Source: BQJU01 sp965229635
GTDB taxonomy: Bacteria; Bacteroidota; Bacteroidia; Chitinophagales; Saprospiraceae
NCBI GenBank assembly: GCA_965229635.1
Contig: OZ245894.1
Location: forward strand, 5,518,001-5,582,000
DNA: 64,000 nt
Reading direction: 5' to 3'
The number at the start of each line of letters is the position of its first letter. The stretch's first letter is position 1. Made by a program: the position numbers and the translations under genes. Below the pieces are notes generated by a model, which did not search any database, was not told the origin of the DNA, and saw only the letters and a program-made list of their open reading frames with translations. Positions 13,759 to 22,017 of this stretch are shown in pieces.

Positions 13759-16563
13759 TTAATGAATCACCAATTTTTTACGTACCACTCCGGCCTCACT
13801 ACTGACATTGACCAGATAAATACCCGGCGATAGATTCGGTAAGTCCAGGTCTAACTGACTGTTTCCTGCTACCACCTTTTGCTGGTAAACAAGCCGCCCG
13901 TTCAGATCAAAAACGTCTATAATTTCGGCAGCAATACCCACAAAGTTTAGTGTAAAAGTCCCTGCATTGGGATTCGGGAAAAGCTGCACCAATTGCTCCG
14001 ATAGCACATCGGTGTTGCTGCTCACAAAAGTCACCTCCGCCACCAGTTCGGACAAACATCCCGAATCATCTGAGACCGTTACGGTATAGGTCCCTGGTTC
14101 CAGTCCTTCCAGATCTTCAGTGGTAGCGCCATTACTCCATGAGAAAGTATAAGGTGGCAATCCTCCCTGCACAGTCAGATCGATCGAACCAAACCCATCT
14201 TCGCCAATCTGTGGTTCTGTAGCTACAAACAGATTCAGGCAAGCCGCAAGGCTCCATATCTCGGCACCAAGCATTCCGTCATTAGCAGAAAAGTACAATT
14301 TGTCATTAAATAGGGTCATTTCCGTCGGGTCACCATCAGAAGTACCTGGACGAATGTCGGCGATGATGGATAGGGTTGTGTCGTTGTATTCCCATAGTTC
14401 ACGGCCATATTCTTCGGTGAAAACCGAAAAATAGAGCTTGTCGTTAAAAACCACCAGATCTCGAGGAGTGCTGGCTCCGTCGGTCAAATCTTCTGTTAGT
14501 ACCACTTCTTCAGTGACAGGGTCATAATAACATAACTCCGCATTGATACCAGATGAATACCGGCCACTAAAGAAGATTTTATCGTGGTAAACGGTCAATG
14601 AGCGTGGGTCCAGGTTGTTGGAAAATTCACTGCATTGTTTAAGTGTATTAGTCGTTGGATCATAGCTGTAAATCTCATTGCCGCTGGCATCGGTACGAGC
14701 CTTAAAGTAGAGTTTGCCATCGTGGGTGGTAAAGTGATCAGGAGCACCACTAATCTCTCCTTCATCAATATCAACTACCATGGTTGCCTGACCGGTGCCA
14801 GAGTTGTATTTCCACAATTCAGTCCCGTGTACCCCATCATCGGCCGTGAAGTAGAGTTCTCCGTTGAATAGATAAAAATCCTCAGCGTTGGAGTCTCCAT
14901 CCGGATCAATATCTGCGGCCAGCCCATACTCATCATTTGTTGGATCGTAGTAATATAATTCATTTCCATAAACATCGAAGTCATCCGCTGCCAGGTACAA
15001 TCGACCGCCATAGGCGATAATATCAGAGATGTGCCCAATGTGGGAAGGGGTTACGAATGATGTCGGCTCAATTTGACCAGTGGCCTCATCATAGTACAGT
15101 AGCCCATAGTCTACCTCCGGAAATCGACCGGCAAAATAAAGCTTTCCATCCAATACCGTAAAGCCATACGGATTGGTACTGCCTTCCTCATCTGAAAGAA
15201 TTTCGGTATTGCCGGTTCCTGGATCGTACACCCAGATTTCACGGCCACTATTGGCTTCGTCTGCTCCAAAATAAAGCTTACCGTTATAAGCCGTAAAGCC
15301 ATAAGGATCGGAGCCGATGGTGGTTTGGTTGATATCGGCTGCCAGGGTCAGTTCGGAATCGCCAGGGGTGAATTTATAAAGTTCATTACCGGTCTCCAGT
15401 CCAAGTCCCGCCAAAAACACGCTACCTTCGGCTACATGTATTACGGAAAGGTAGTTGACATCCCCGCCATTGCTTAAAGTGCCTTCAAGCGTAGCCTGTC
15501 CGGTAGAAGGGGAATAGGAATAAAGCTCCCGTTCGTTATCGTCATTATCATTGGCTGTAAAGTACAGTTTGCCATTTAAGGCAAAGATGTCACCGGGATC
15601 CGCATTGCCATTGGGGTTGATTTCGGCGGCAACCGAGACAATCCCTGTTGCCGGGTCCAAAACGCGCAATTCCCGACCAGAGGCCAGATCACGGGCACTG
15701 AAATAGAGCTTACCGTCGAAAACGATATGTCCACGCGGAGTACCACTGCCCGCACCAACGTAGATTTCCGGTAGTTGGATCAAAGTATTGGTGGCAATAT
15801 CGTAGCTCCATAGCTCTTCGCCAATACCTTGTATAAAGCCATTGAAGTAGAGCTTACCATCCAGGTATTTTATGAAATTGTTATTGGGATAATGCCCGGA
15901 AGGGGTAATGTATTCTACTTTCTCCACCGCATCGGTAACAGGGTCAAAGCGCCACAATCTGCTCGTACCTTGCCCATCGTCAGCTGAAAACCATAGGTAT
16001 CCCTCTCCGGCAGCAAACGAACTGGCATAGCTGGTGCCGCCCGGATTGATATCGGCCACCAGTTCGGCCAGACCAGTGGTAGGGTCATAGCGCCCAAACT
16101 CAGCACCGCCGGAAGAAAATTCTCCCTGGAAATACAATTTTCCGTCAAAGATGATCATCTCCCGAGCCTCTTCGAGGTTATCATTAGAGCTCTGCACTTC
16201 TGTTAAGGTATCCAGTACTGGATCATAAAGGTACATATGGGTGATAGACCCTTCGCGGGCAGAGAAGGCTAGTTTACCATCAAAGGAGATGAGGTCATGC
16301 GGTCCGCTGGATTCTTCCTCCGGGCGAATGTTGGCAATCAGTTCGGTTTCACCGGTAGAAAGGTGATAGCGAAACAGTTCTTCGCCATGGATGCCATCAT
16401 CTGCAGCAAAATACAGCGCATTATTGAGTACCGCAGGAGCATTGGGCATGGAAGATGCCGGTTGCTGATTGATGTCTTTTTCTAAAACCAATTGCGCGAA
16501 AGTAGCTACTGAGCACAGCAGACTTAAGGAAAACAATAAAAATTTTCTCATTTGATCGATCAA
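13759..16563 (-). CDS. T9SS-secreted ELWxxDGT-repeat protein
   Basis: The 934-residue protein has a signal peptide (cleavage near VATFAQ) and about 16 tandem repeats of the ELWxxDGT type, seen as NGKLYFTANDNDDNERELY and DGVHGTELWKYNSGTG. These form beta-propeller-like surface repeats. A SprB-type repeat follows (GGLPPYTFSWSNGATTEDLE, near residue 800). The C-terminus is a type A sorting domain of the type IX secretion system (LFPNPNAGTFTLNF, GIYLVNVSSEAGVVRKKLVIH). It is exported through the outer membrane and probably anchored. Function is likely structural or adhesive. A good TATCTTTG promoter box lies about 125 bp upstream, giving a leader of roughly 120 nt. Confidence 0.85.
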   Translation of the reverse strand: MIDQMRKFLLFSLSLLCSVATFAQLVLEKDINQQPASSMPNAPAVLNNALYFAADDGIHGEELFRYHLSTGETELIANIRPEEESSGPHDLISFDGKLAFSAREGSITHMYLYDPVLDTLTEVQSSNDNLEEAREMIIFDGKLYFQGEFSSGGAEFGRYDPTTGLAELVADINPGGTSYASSFAAGEGYLWFSADDGQGTSRLWRFDPVTDAVEKVEYITPSGHYPNNNFIKYLDGKLYFNGFIQGIGEELWSYDIATNTLIQLPEIYVGAGSGTPRGHIVFDGKLYFSARDLASGRELRVLDPATGIVSVAAEINPNGNADPGDIFALNGKLYFTANDNDDNERELYSYSPSTGQATLEGTLSNGGDVNYLSVIHVAEGSVFLAGLGLETGNELYKFTPGDSELTLAADINQTTIGSDPYGFTAYNGKLYFGADEANSGREIWVYDPGTGNTEILSDEEGSTNPYGFTVLDGKLYFAGRFPEVDYGLLYYDEATGQIEPTSFVTPSHIGHISDIIAYGGRLYLAADDFDVYGNELYYYDPTNDEYGLAADIDPDGDSNAEDFYLFNGELYFTADDGVHGTELWKYNSGTGQATMVVDIDEGEISGAPDHFTTHDGKLYFKARTDASGNEIYSYDPTTNTLKQCSEFSNNLDPRSLTVYHDKIFFSGRYSSGINAELCYYDPVTEEVVLTEDLTDGASTPRDLVVFNDKLYFSVFTEEYGRELWEYNDTTLSIIADIRPGTSDGDPTEMTLFNDKLYFSANDGMLGAEIWSLAACLNLFVATEPQIGEDGFGSIDLTVQGGLPPYTFSWSNGATTEDLEGLEPGTYTVTVSDDSGCLSELVAEVTFVSSNTDVLSEQLVQLFPNPNAGTFTLNFVGIAAEIIDVFDLNGRLVYQQKVVAGNSQLDLDLPNLSPGIYLVNVSSEAGVVRKKLVIH

Positions 16564-16688
16564 TTTTGTTTGGGAGCAAGTCGGAAAAAAATGATTGCTT
16601 CAGCAGTAGGTGCTGAGCGAAAAGGCGTGAATTAATCCCATTCGGTGAAGAAGGAGAAGCGTTGGTTGTGCTATTTATCTGTATTCCC

Positions 16689-16696
16689 CAAAGATA
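16689..16696 (-). promoter_or_regulatory. Bacteroidetes -7 box (TATCTTTG) for the ELWxxDGT gene
   Basis: On the minus strand the sequence fits TAnnTTTG exactly. It is the only full match in the 185-bp gap before the start codon at 16563. Confidence 0.5.
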
Positions 16697-16748
16697 CGGA
16701 CTTTTTTTCTTTTAGGGAAGGGAATCTTACTTGCGGGAATTGTCGAAT

Positions 16749-17813
16749 TTAATCCAACCCAAACTCTGACAGCAACACTTTCCAGTCCATATCCTCCGTG
16801 TTCCGCAAGATACTCAGGTTGATGCGATCCTTCAAGTCCTCGGGCAGATTCCGGCTCATACCCATGGCATAAAACTGGGGATCAAATTCAAGCTCCAACA
16901 GGCGGTATTTCGCCAGGCTATCGGTCATCAGGATATCTTGCAGTATCGGGCGGTCGTAGGCAACACCATCAATTTCGTCCTCATCCAGAGCCTGCAACAA
17001 TGCTGTCATATTGGTATAGGTATTTTTATTGGTAAAAAAGTTGTTGCGCAACCACTCATCCGTACCCGACTCGCCAATGGTGCCGATGGTCTGCTCTTTG
17101 AAGTCCTGAATATTACCGAAGGTACTCCCTATACTTTTTACCGTAAGGGAAGAGGCAATACTTGCCGTAAAACCGGAAATGATAATGATGGCCGTGAACA
17201 TCCACACCAGTGCCACCAGCTTTCCACCCACCGTTTGTGGTGATTTATCACCGTAGCCCACCGTGGTCATCGTCACGGCCGACCACCAGAAGCCATTCCA
17301 CAAGCCTTTCAGGCCTTTGCCGAACTCTTCCTTGTTGTGGTGGCGTTCAAACAGCCAGACCAATAAGCCGAAGATAAAGATCACAAAGGCCAGTGCTCCG
17401 AGTGCCCGGAAGAAATTGATGGAAAAGAAGGACCGCAGAAATTCTAGCGTTTTCCTGGTGGTGGAAACATCCTTACGCAAAATGGTGGAGTGCGCAATGT
17501 AATACGGATAGGAAAAGTCAATGCGCTCCGACCGCTCGCTGGTGATGGTTAGGGGAGATAACCCGAGGTCAACATTTCCCGCAGCGAGTGCTCGCAGCAG
17601 ACTATCCAACCCCATTTGCTGATACTCAAAGTGAATATCGTTTTCCTTGGCGACCTTCTCCCATAACCAAACCGAAGGGCCCATGACCTGGTCACCCTTT
17701 TGCACCACAAAAGGCGGGGCTATATTGTATCCCAGCGTGACGGTATCCTGGTCTTGACCGATTGAAAAATTGGCAAATAAAGAAATAAAGAAAACTGTAA
17801 AACAAAAACGCAT
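16749..17813 (-). CDS. Prokaryotic ionotropic-glutamate-receptor-like K+ channel
   Basis: The protein has a signal peptide (MRFCFTVFFISLFANFSIG) and then the first half of a solute-binding domain (VTLGYNIAPPFVV, NVDLGLSPLTIT, SERSERIDFSYPYY). A membrane helix follows (ALGALAFVIFIFGLLVWLF), a pore loop with the K+ filter TTVGYGD, a second helix and the second half of the binding domain (GTIGESGTDEWL, DGVAYDRPIL). The order S1-TM1-pore-TM2-S2 is that of GluR0-type ligand-gated K+ channels. SGFTASIASSLTV matches the position of the eukaryotic SYTANLAAF gating motif. An amino acid is the likely ligand. The longest frame starts at 17849; the start at 17813 gives the clean signal peptide. It is monocistronic. 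Confidence 0.85.
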   Translation of the reverse strand: MRFCFTVFFISLFANFSIGQDQDTVTLGYNIAPPFVVQKGDQVMGPSVWLWEKVAKENDIHFEYQQMGLDSLLRALAAGNVDLGLSPLTITSERSERIDFSYPYYIAHSTILRKDVSTTRKTLEFLRSFFSINFFRALGALAFVIFIFGLLVWLFERHHNKEEFGKGLKGLWNGFWWSAVTMTTVGYGDKSPQTVGGKLVALVWMFTAIIIISGFTASIASSLTVKSIGSTFGNIQDFKEQTIGTIGESGTDEWLRNNFFTNKNTYTNMTALLQALDEDEIDGVAYDRPILQDILMTDSLAKYRLLELEFDPQFYAMGMSRNLPEDLKDRINLSILRNTEDMDWKVLLSEFGLD

Positions 17814-17945
17814 AAATGATGAATGGTTTTTCAAAAATTGAAGCCCCATAAATTAAGTATTTTTATTCCTTACCACCAAACTGGGGGGTAACCTAATACC
17901 TTTCCTGAGCTGGGACCGCTATTTTCCTATTGCCAGCCAGAACGT

Positions 17946-18131
17946 TTATTTTGTTCCTGCCGAGACCACTTTGGGCTTTTCAACAGTTTGCTCACCGGGA
18001 AGCTCAGGCATTCTGAATTTCACCTCAATCCGGCGATTGATGCGTCGACATTCTTCCGTATTTTCCTGACAAATCGGTTCTTTATTGCCTTTATTACTTC
18101 CTATCTTTAAGCGGTAAATCAATCTCTTTTT
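17946..18131 (-). pseudogene. Remnant of an OmpA-family gene (C-terminal end only)
   Basis: A 62-codon open frame on the minus strand, with no start codon in a suitable place, ends SNKGNKEPICQENTEECRR then INRRIEVKFRMPE. This is the end of an OmpA/MotB-type peptidoglycan-binding domain. The KEPIC-x5-EECxxxNRRxEVKF pattern is typical of Bacteroidetes OmpA proteins. The rest of the domain and the barrel or coiled coil are missing. An in-frame TAG at 18132-18134 closes the frame, immediately before the start of the plus-strand SRPBCC gene at 18135. It is most likely a truncated leftover of a gene lost by deletion or replacement. Confidence 0.7.
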
Positions 18132-18134
18132 CTA

Positions 18135-18614
18135 ATGAAGGTCATTAATATTCATAAAAGGATGCTGTCCCATCCAAAAAAAGAAGTAGCCAATCTCCTG
18201 GCTACCCTCGGCACCAAAAATGATCTCGTGTGGCCCCGTGACAAATGGCCTGCTATGCGCTTTAAGGAGGGTATCAAGGAAGGGGCTTCAGGTGGTCATG
18301 GCCCGATCGGCTATACGGTGGAAAACTACGATCCTGAGAACGAGGTGCAGTTCCGCTTTTTTAAACCTAAGGGCTTTCATGGCACCCATGCTTTTACCCT
18401 CACCAAGCTTAGTGAAGTGCAAACCGAATTTCAACATAGCATTGAAATGCAAGCTACAATAGTGGGTTGGCTCCAATGGATCATTGCCATTCGCTGGCTA
18501 CACGATGCCTTAATTGAAGACGCACTGGACCGAATGGAAAATCACTTTGACCAAGGTCAGCGGAGAACCAAATGGAATGCCTGGGTGAGGTTTCTACGCT
18601 GGCTCCTCCGATAA
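18135..18614 (+). CDS. SRPBCC-fold (START-like) protein
   Basis: The 159-residue protein looks like a polyketide-cyclase/START-like fold. It begins with a strand (MKVINIHKR) and a short helix (HPKKEVANLLATLG), then PIGYTVENYDPENEVQFRFF, and a hydrophobic amphipathic C-terminal helix (MQATIVGWLQWIIAIRWLHDALIEDALDRM). Such proteins bind lipid-like ligands, and no catalytic residues are evident. No signal peptide is present. Its start codon directly abuts the OmpA remnant on the other strand. It lies 53 bp upstream of the TraB/GumN gene, which carries its own promoter-like CAACTTTG box in that gap. Confidence 0.6.
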   Translation: MKVINIHKRMLSHPKKEVANLLATLGTKNDLVWPRDKWPAMRFKEGIKEGASGGHGPIGYTVENYDPENEVQFRFFKPKGFHGTHAFTLTKLSEVQTEFQHSIEMQATIVGWLQWIIAIRWLHDALIEDALDRMENHFDQGQRRTKWNAWVRFLRWLLR

Positions 18615-18667
18615 TTTTTTTGATTAAAATCTAAATATTACTCAACTTTGCAGCAAATGACGCTCAG

Positions 18668-21600
18668 ATGAAAGATTTAAAGCTACTTGCGCTCTTGCTG
18701 CTAATTTCCACCCTACTTTCTGCTCAGCAAACTACACATCCTATTTTCCTGTGGGAGGTTTCCGGAAAGGACTTGCCAGGTAAATCGTACGTTTTTGGAT
18801 CGATACACGTCAATGATCCCCGAGCCTTTACTTTTGGCGACAGCCTCTACTTCGCTCTGCGTTCCTGTCAGCAATTTGCGGCGGAAGTGGATATGCAACA
18901 AGTTGATTTGGTAGTGCTGAAAGAAATTGCCAAAGAGTTTGAACCTACTCAGGAAACACCAGAGGAGGAAGTTGTCGAAGAAAAGGAACCCTTCACAATG
19001 GATGTTTTTGATATGCAGGGCAAGCCAACCATTATGGATTGCTACTTGTCCCGAATTGCCGCAAATATGGGGCTTGAGTGTTCCGGATTGGAAAGGATGG
19101 AGGATCAGATCGCACTCATTGATGATGTGACTAAGACAGGTGAGGGGGTTGAACTGGGGAGTCCATTGTTTGAACGCTTGATCAAGGCCTATCAATCGGG
19201 AGACACAACGGCGATCTCCCTGGTGATGAATGATGAAATGATGACCAAAGATCTGGAAATGATCAAACGAAATGCCATTCAGGCTGCATCCTTCCTAAAA
19301 CTGGCCCGGGAAGTACCGACCTTTGCAGTAGTGGGTGCCGGACACCTGGTCGGTTCACAAAGCTTGCTCTCCATTTTATCTGAGAAAGGCTACCAACTCA
19401 GAAGGGTAAATTCTGATAATAACCTCTCCCGGCTAGATGAGGTCTATTTTTCTTTGGGGGATGAAACCTGGCAGGAGGTCAAAGGTAACTTCCTGGACAT
19501 TAGCCTGCAATCCGACCCCCAGCAGAAATTGCTATCATTTGAGGGCAAAGCCGAGTTTCACCTGTCAATGGAATTTGACAAGGGCTTGATGTACATTTCC
19601 TTTCTGGTCCCTTCAGCGCATACCACTCCGGAAGATTTTCGCAAATTGATTACGGAGGAAATGTTTCCCGAAAGGGACCATTTGCAGAAGTTTCCAAGTC
19701 AAACGCTCAACGGCATTACCCGTCAGGACTATTTCAATTTATCTGAAAAATTAGCCTTTAAAGGTAGAATTAGTATCAGCACCGAGGTCAGTGCCATGCA
19801 GTTGGTGATGGGCTTTTCCCACTCTGCCCTCGAACACCCTCATGTGGATCGATACCTGGACGGGTTGAAGATACCTACATCTGCTGCTCAACCGGTAAAA
19901 GAATGGGCCACCCAAATTGATGAAGAAGGAGCATTTGAATATTACTACCCCAGTGGCATTGACTACATCACCAATCTTACTACCTATCCCTCCTTTGAGG
20001 AAAGAGGTGAAATTGCGATTAAATACAAAATTTATATCGACCCGGCAGATGCCAATGAATACCTGGTCAGATTTAACAACCTTCCTCCAGGCATCACCTT
20101 TCCCGATCCCTACCATGCCCACCGATTGATGATCGAAGACTTAAACACCAGATACAGCACTGAAATCCAGGATATTACATTCTTCACCCAAGATCAGTCC
20201 CTGGGCGCCGATGCTATACTGAAGGACGAATATAACAACGAATTTTATCTCCGTACCCTCATCCGTGGATCGATGATGTACCTGCTGGTGCAAAAATCGC
20301 CCAACCATGAGCGAATGCAATCCTTTTTTGACGGGCTGAAATTTAGACCGGTGAAATTTGTGCCGACCGAAACATTCCACTATGCCCCGGCTGGCTTTTC
20401 CATGAAGAGTTCGGCAGAGACCTATCAAACACTTGCTGAAAATCACGAGGAAACAACTTTTTGCTTCAACAATACCGGTTCCGGGGTAACGGCCTATCTC
20501 GAATTTGAGCCGGTCGATCCTTACACTCAGCTTAACCTGGATGATTCGATCTTTACCGTAGAAAATGCGGTCAACTTTGAAGCATTGGACACCTTGTTAC
20601 TTTTTGAACCCTTCAAAATTGAAGATACCTGCCCGGGATACCTGATAGAATATCAGCGTGATTCGACGTTTTACTTCCAGACCGAAATGGCTATTTACTG
20701 TAACCAACATTTTACCAAAGTGACCATCACCGCCCCACAGCAACTCCGGGGTAGCACGTACGTCAGGGATATGCTGGACGGCATTAAATTTGACGTGAAT
20801 GATCGGTCCCTGAAGGGGATGACGGAGGACAAAGGACCCTTAATTTTACAGCATTTGCTTTCGCAAGATAGCACAACCTTTACCGCGGCGTTGGCTGCTT
20901 TTTCAGCATATGAAAAATTTACGGAAGAGGATTTGCCAATGCTATTCAAGGTACTCGATGAGCCGCTGTTCGACGAAGCAGAAGACCTTAATACCAAGTA
21001 CAGTATCATTACGAAGTTGCATGACTTCACCAGCGAGGAAGTGGAGCAAAAACTAGCCAACTATTATGCAAAAACTGAAAATGATATTGTCAAAGCCCGC
21101 ATTCTGGAAAGCATGGCTTACCGGGAATCGGAAACCCATTTAGACCGTCTTTTTTCTCTTTTGGAAGAAACCGACCCTGACCTCACCATACCGGAGGATC
21201 TTTACGAATCATTTAGCGACTCGCTGGCCCTCTTTGTCCACTATTACCCAAAAATCCGAGCGTTGGCTGAACAGGATATTGCTGAGCAACAAGCGATAGA
21301 AACCATCGTCTACTGGATGCAGCAAGATACGACCTTCCCTGCGATGGCCGCTGATAGCCAATGGGTTGACTACAAAGCTTATGCTCAGATCACTCAGTTT
21401 TATGATCGCCTTTCAGTAGATACCTCCGCCAGTATCGATGGCTACTTGATGGATTATGTACTGCTGACTGATGGTGGACAAAAAGAGGAAAAGCTCTATC
21501 GGGTTTTAGCGGATGCTTCCGATGAATTTGGGAAATACCGCACATTGTACAACAAGATAAAACAAGGCGAACCCATCTCATCGTCCCTGCTCGATGCAGT

Positions 21601-21985
21601 CATGAAAAATGACTATTACCGCTACTGGACAATGGTGGCTTTCGCCAATGCCGGACTGGAATTGCCTGAGCAATATACCCAAACAGAAGATGTGGCCATG
21701 CTCATCATGAAATATCAGCTAATCATTGATGAAGGTTATTGGTGCGACTCCTGTTCTATCGTTACTGAAGTTTCTGCCGACGAAAACAAGGTTGGCCGAA
21801 TGCTGGTGGTCAAGTGCCCTGCCACTGAGGAAGGCACCTACTACCTGGGCTGTATCGGTCCCTTTGATGAAAACGGGCAATTTGATGTCAACAATGATCA
21901 AAGTGCGTTCTTTGACACCATTCAAAACACTGAAGATCCTTCCAGCAGAGTGCCGGAATTCATCAATCATTTAAATAACAAATAA
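18668..21985 (+). CDS. Large TraB/GumN-family exported protein
   Basis: The 1105-residue protein has a signal peptide (MKDLKLLALLLLISTLLSAQ). Residues ~25-260 match the TraB/GumN domain: FLWEVSGKDLPGKSYVFGSIH, CQQFAAEVDM, and the closing FAVVGAGHLVGSQSLLSIL. In this family the GxxH and GAGH histidines and the buried glutamate have been likened to a metalloprotease site. The other ~840 residues have no clear match. They contain three or four repeats of the FYYPSGIDY / YYAPAGFSM strand type and an alpha-helical, armadillo-like stretch (LTDGASTPRDL-like region absent) around 700-950. Substrate is unknown, location periplasmic or outer surface. It follows the SRPBCC gene and converges on the TonB receptor. 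Confidence 0.7.
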   Translation: MKDLKLLALLLLISTLLSAQQTTHPIFLWEVSGKDLPGKSYVFGSIHVNDPRAFTFGDSLYFALRSCQQFAAEVDMQQVDLVVLKEIAKEFEPTQETPEEEVVEEKEPFTMDVFDMQGKPTIMDCYLSRIAANMGLECSGLERMEDQIALIDDVTKTGEGVELGSPLFERLIKAYQSGDTTAISLVMNDEMMTKDLEMIKRNAIQAASFLKLAREVPTFAVVGAGHLVGSQSLLSILSEKGYQLRRVNSDNNLSRLDEVYFSLGDETWQEVKGNFLDISLQSDPQQKLLSFEGKAEFHLSMEFDKGLMYISFLVPSAHTTPEDFRKLITEEMFPERDHLQKFPSQTLNGITRQDYFNLSEKLAFKGRISISTEVSAMQLVMGFSHSALEHPHVDRYLDGLKIPTSAAQPVKEWATQIDEEGAFEYYYPSGIDYITNLTTYPSFEERGEIAIKYKIYIDPADANEYLVRFNNLPPGITFPDPYHAHRLMIEDLNTRYSTEIQDITFFTQDQSLGADAILKDEYNNEFYLRTLIRGSMMYLLVQKSPNHERMQSFFDGLKFRPVKFVPTETFHYAPAGFSMKSSAETYQTLAENHEETTFCFNNTGSGVTAYLEFEPVDPYTQLNLDDSIFTVENAVNFEALDTLLLFEPFKIEDTCPGYLIEYQRDSTFYFQTEMAIYCNQHFTKVTITAPQQLRGSTYVRDMLDGIKFDVNDRSLKGMTEDKGPLILQHLLSQDSTTFTAALAAFSAYEKFTEEDLPMLFKVLDEPLFDEAEDLNTKYSIITKLHDFTSEEVEQKLANYYAKTENDIVKARILESMAYRESETHLDRLFSLLEETDPDLTIPEDLYESFSDSLALFVHYYPKIRALAEQDIAEQQAIETIVYWMQQDTTFPAMAADSQWVDYKAYAQITQFYDRLSVDTSASIDGYLMDYVLLTDGGQKEEKLYRVLADASDEFGKYRTLYNKIKQGEPISSSLLDAVMKNDYYRYWTMVAFANAGLELPEQYTQTEDVAMLIMKYQLIIDEGYWCDSCSIVTEVSADENKVGRMLVVKCPATEEGTYYLGCIGPFDENGQFDVNNDQSAFFDTIQNTEDPSSRVPEFINHLNNK

Positions 21986-22017
21986 AAATATTTGAAGGCT
22001 CTTTCTTTAAGGGAAGT

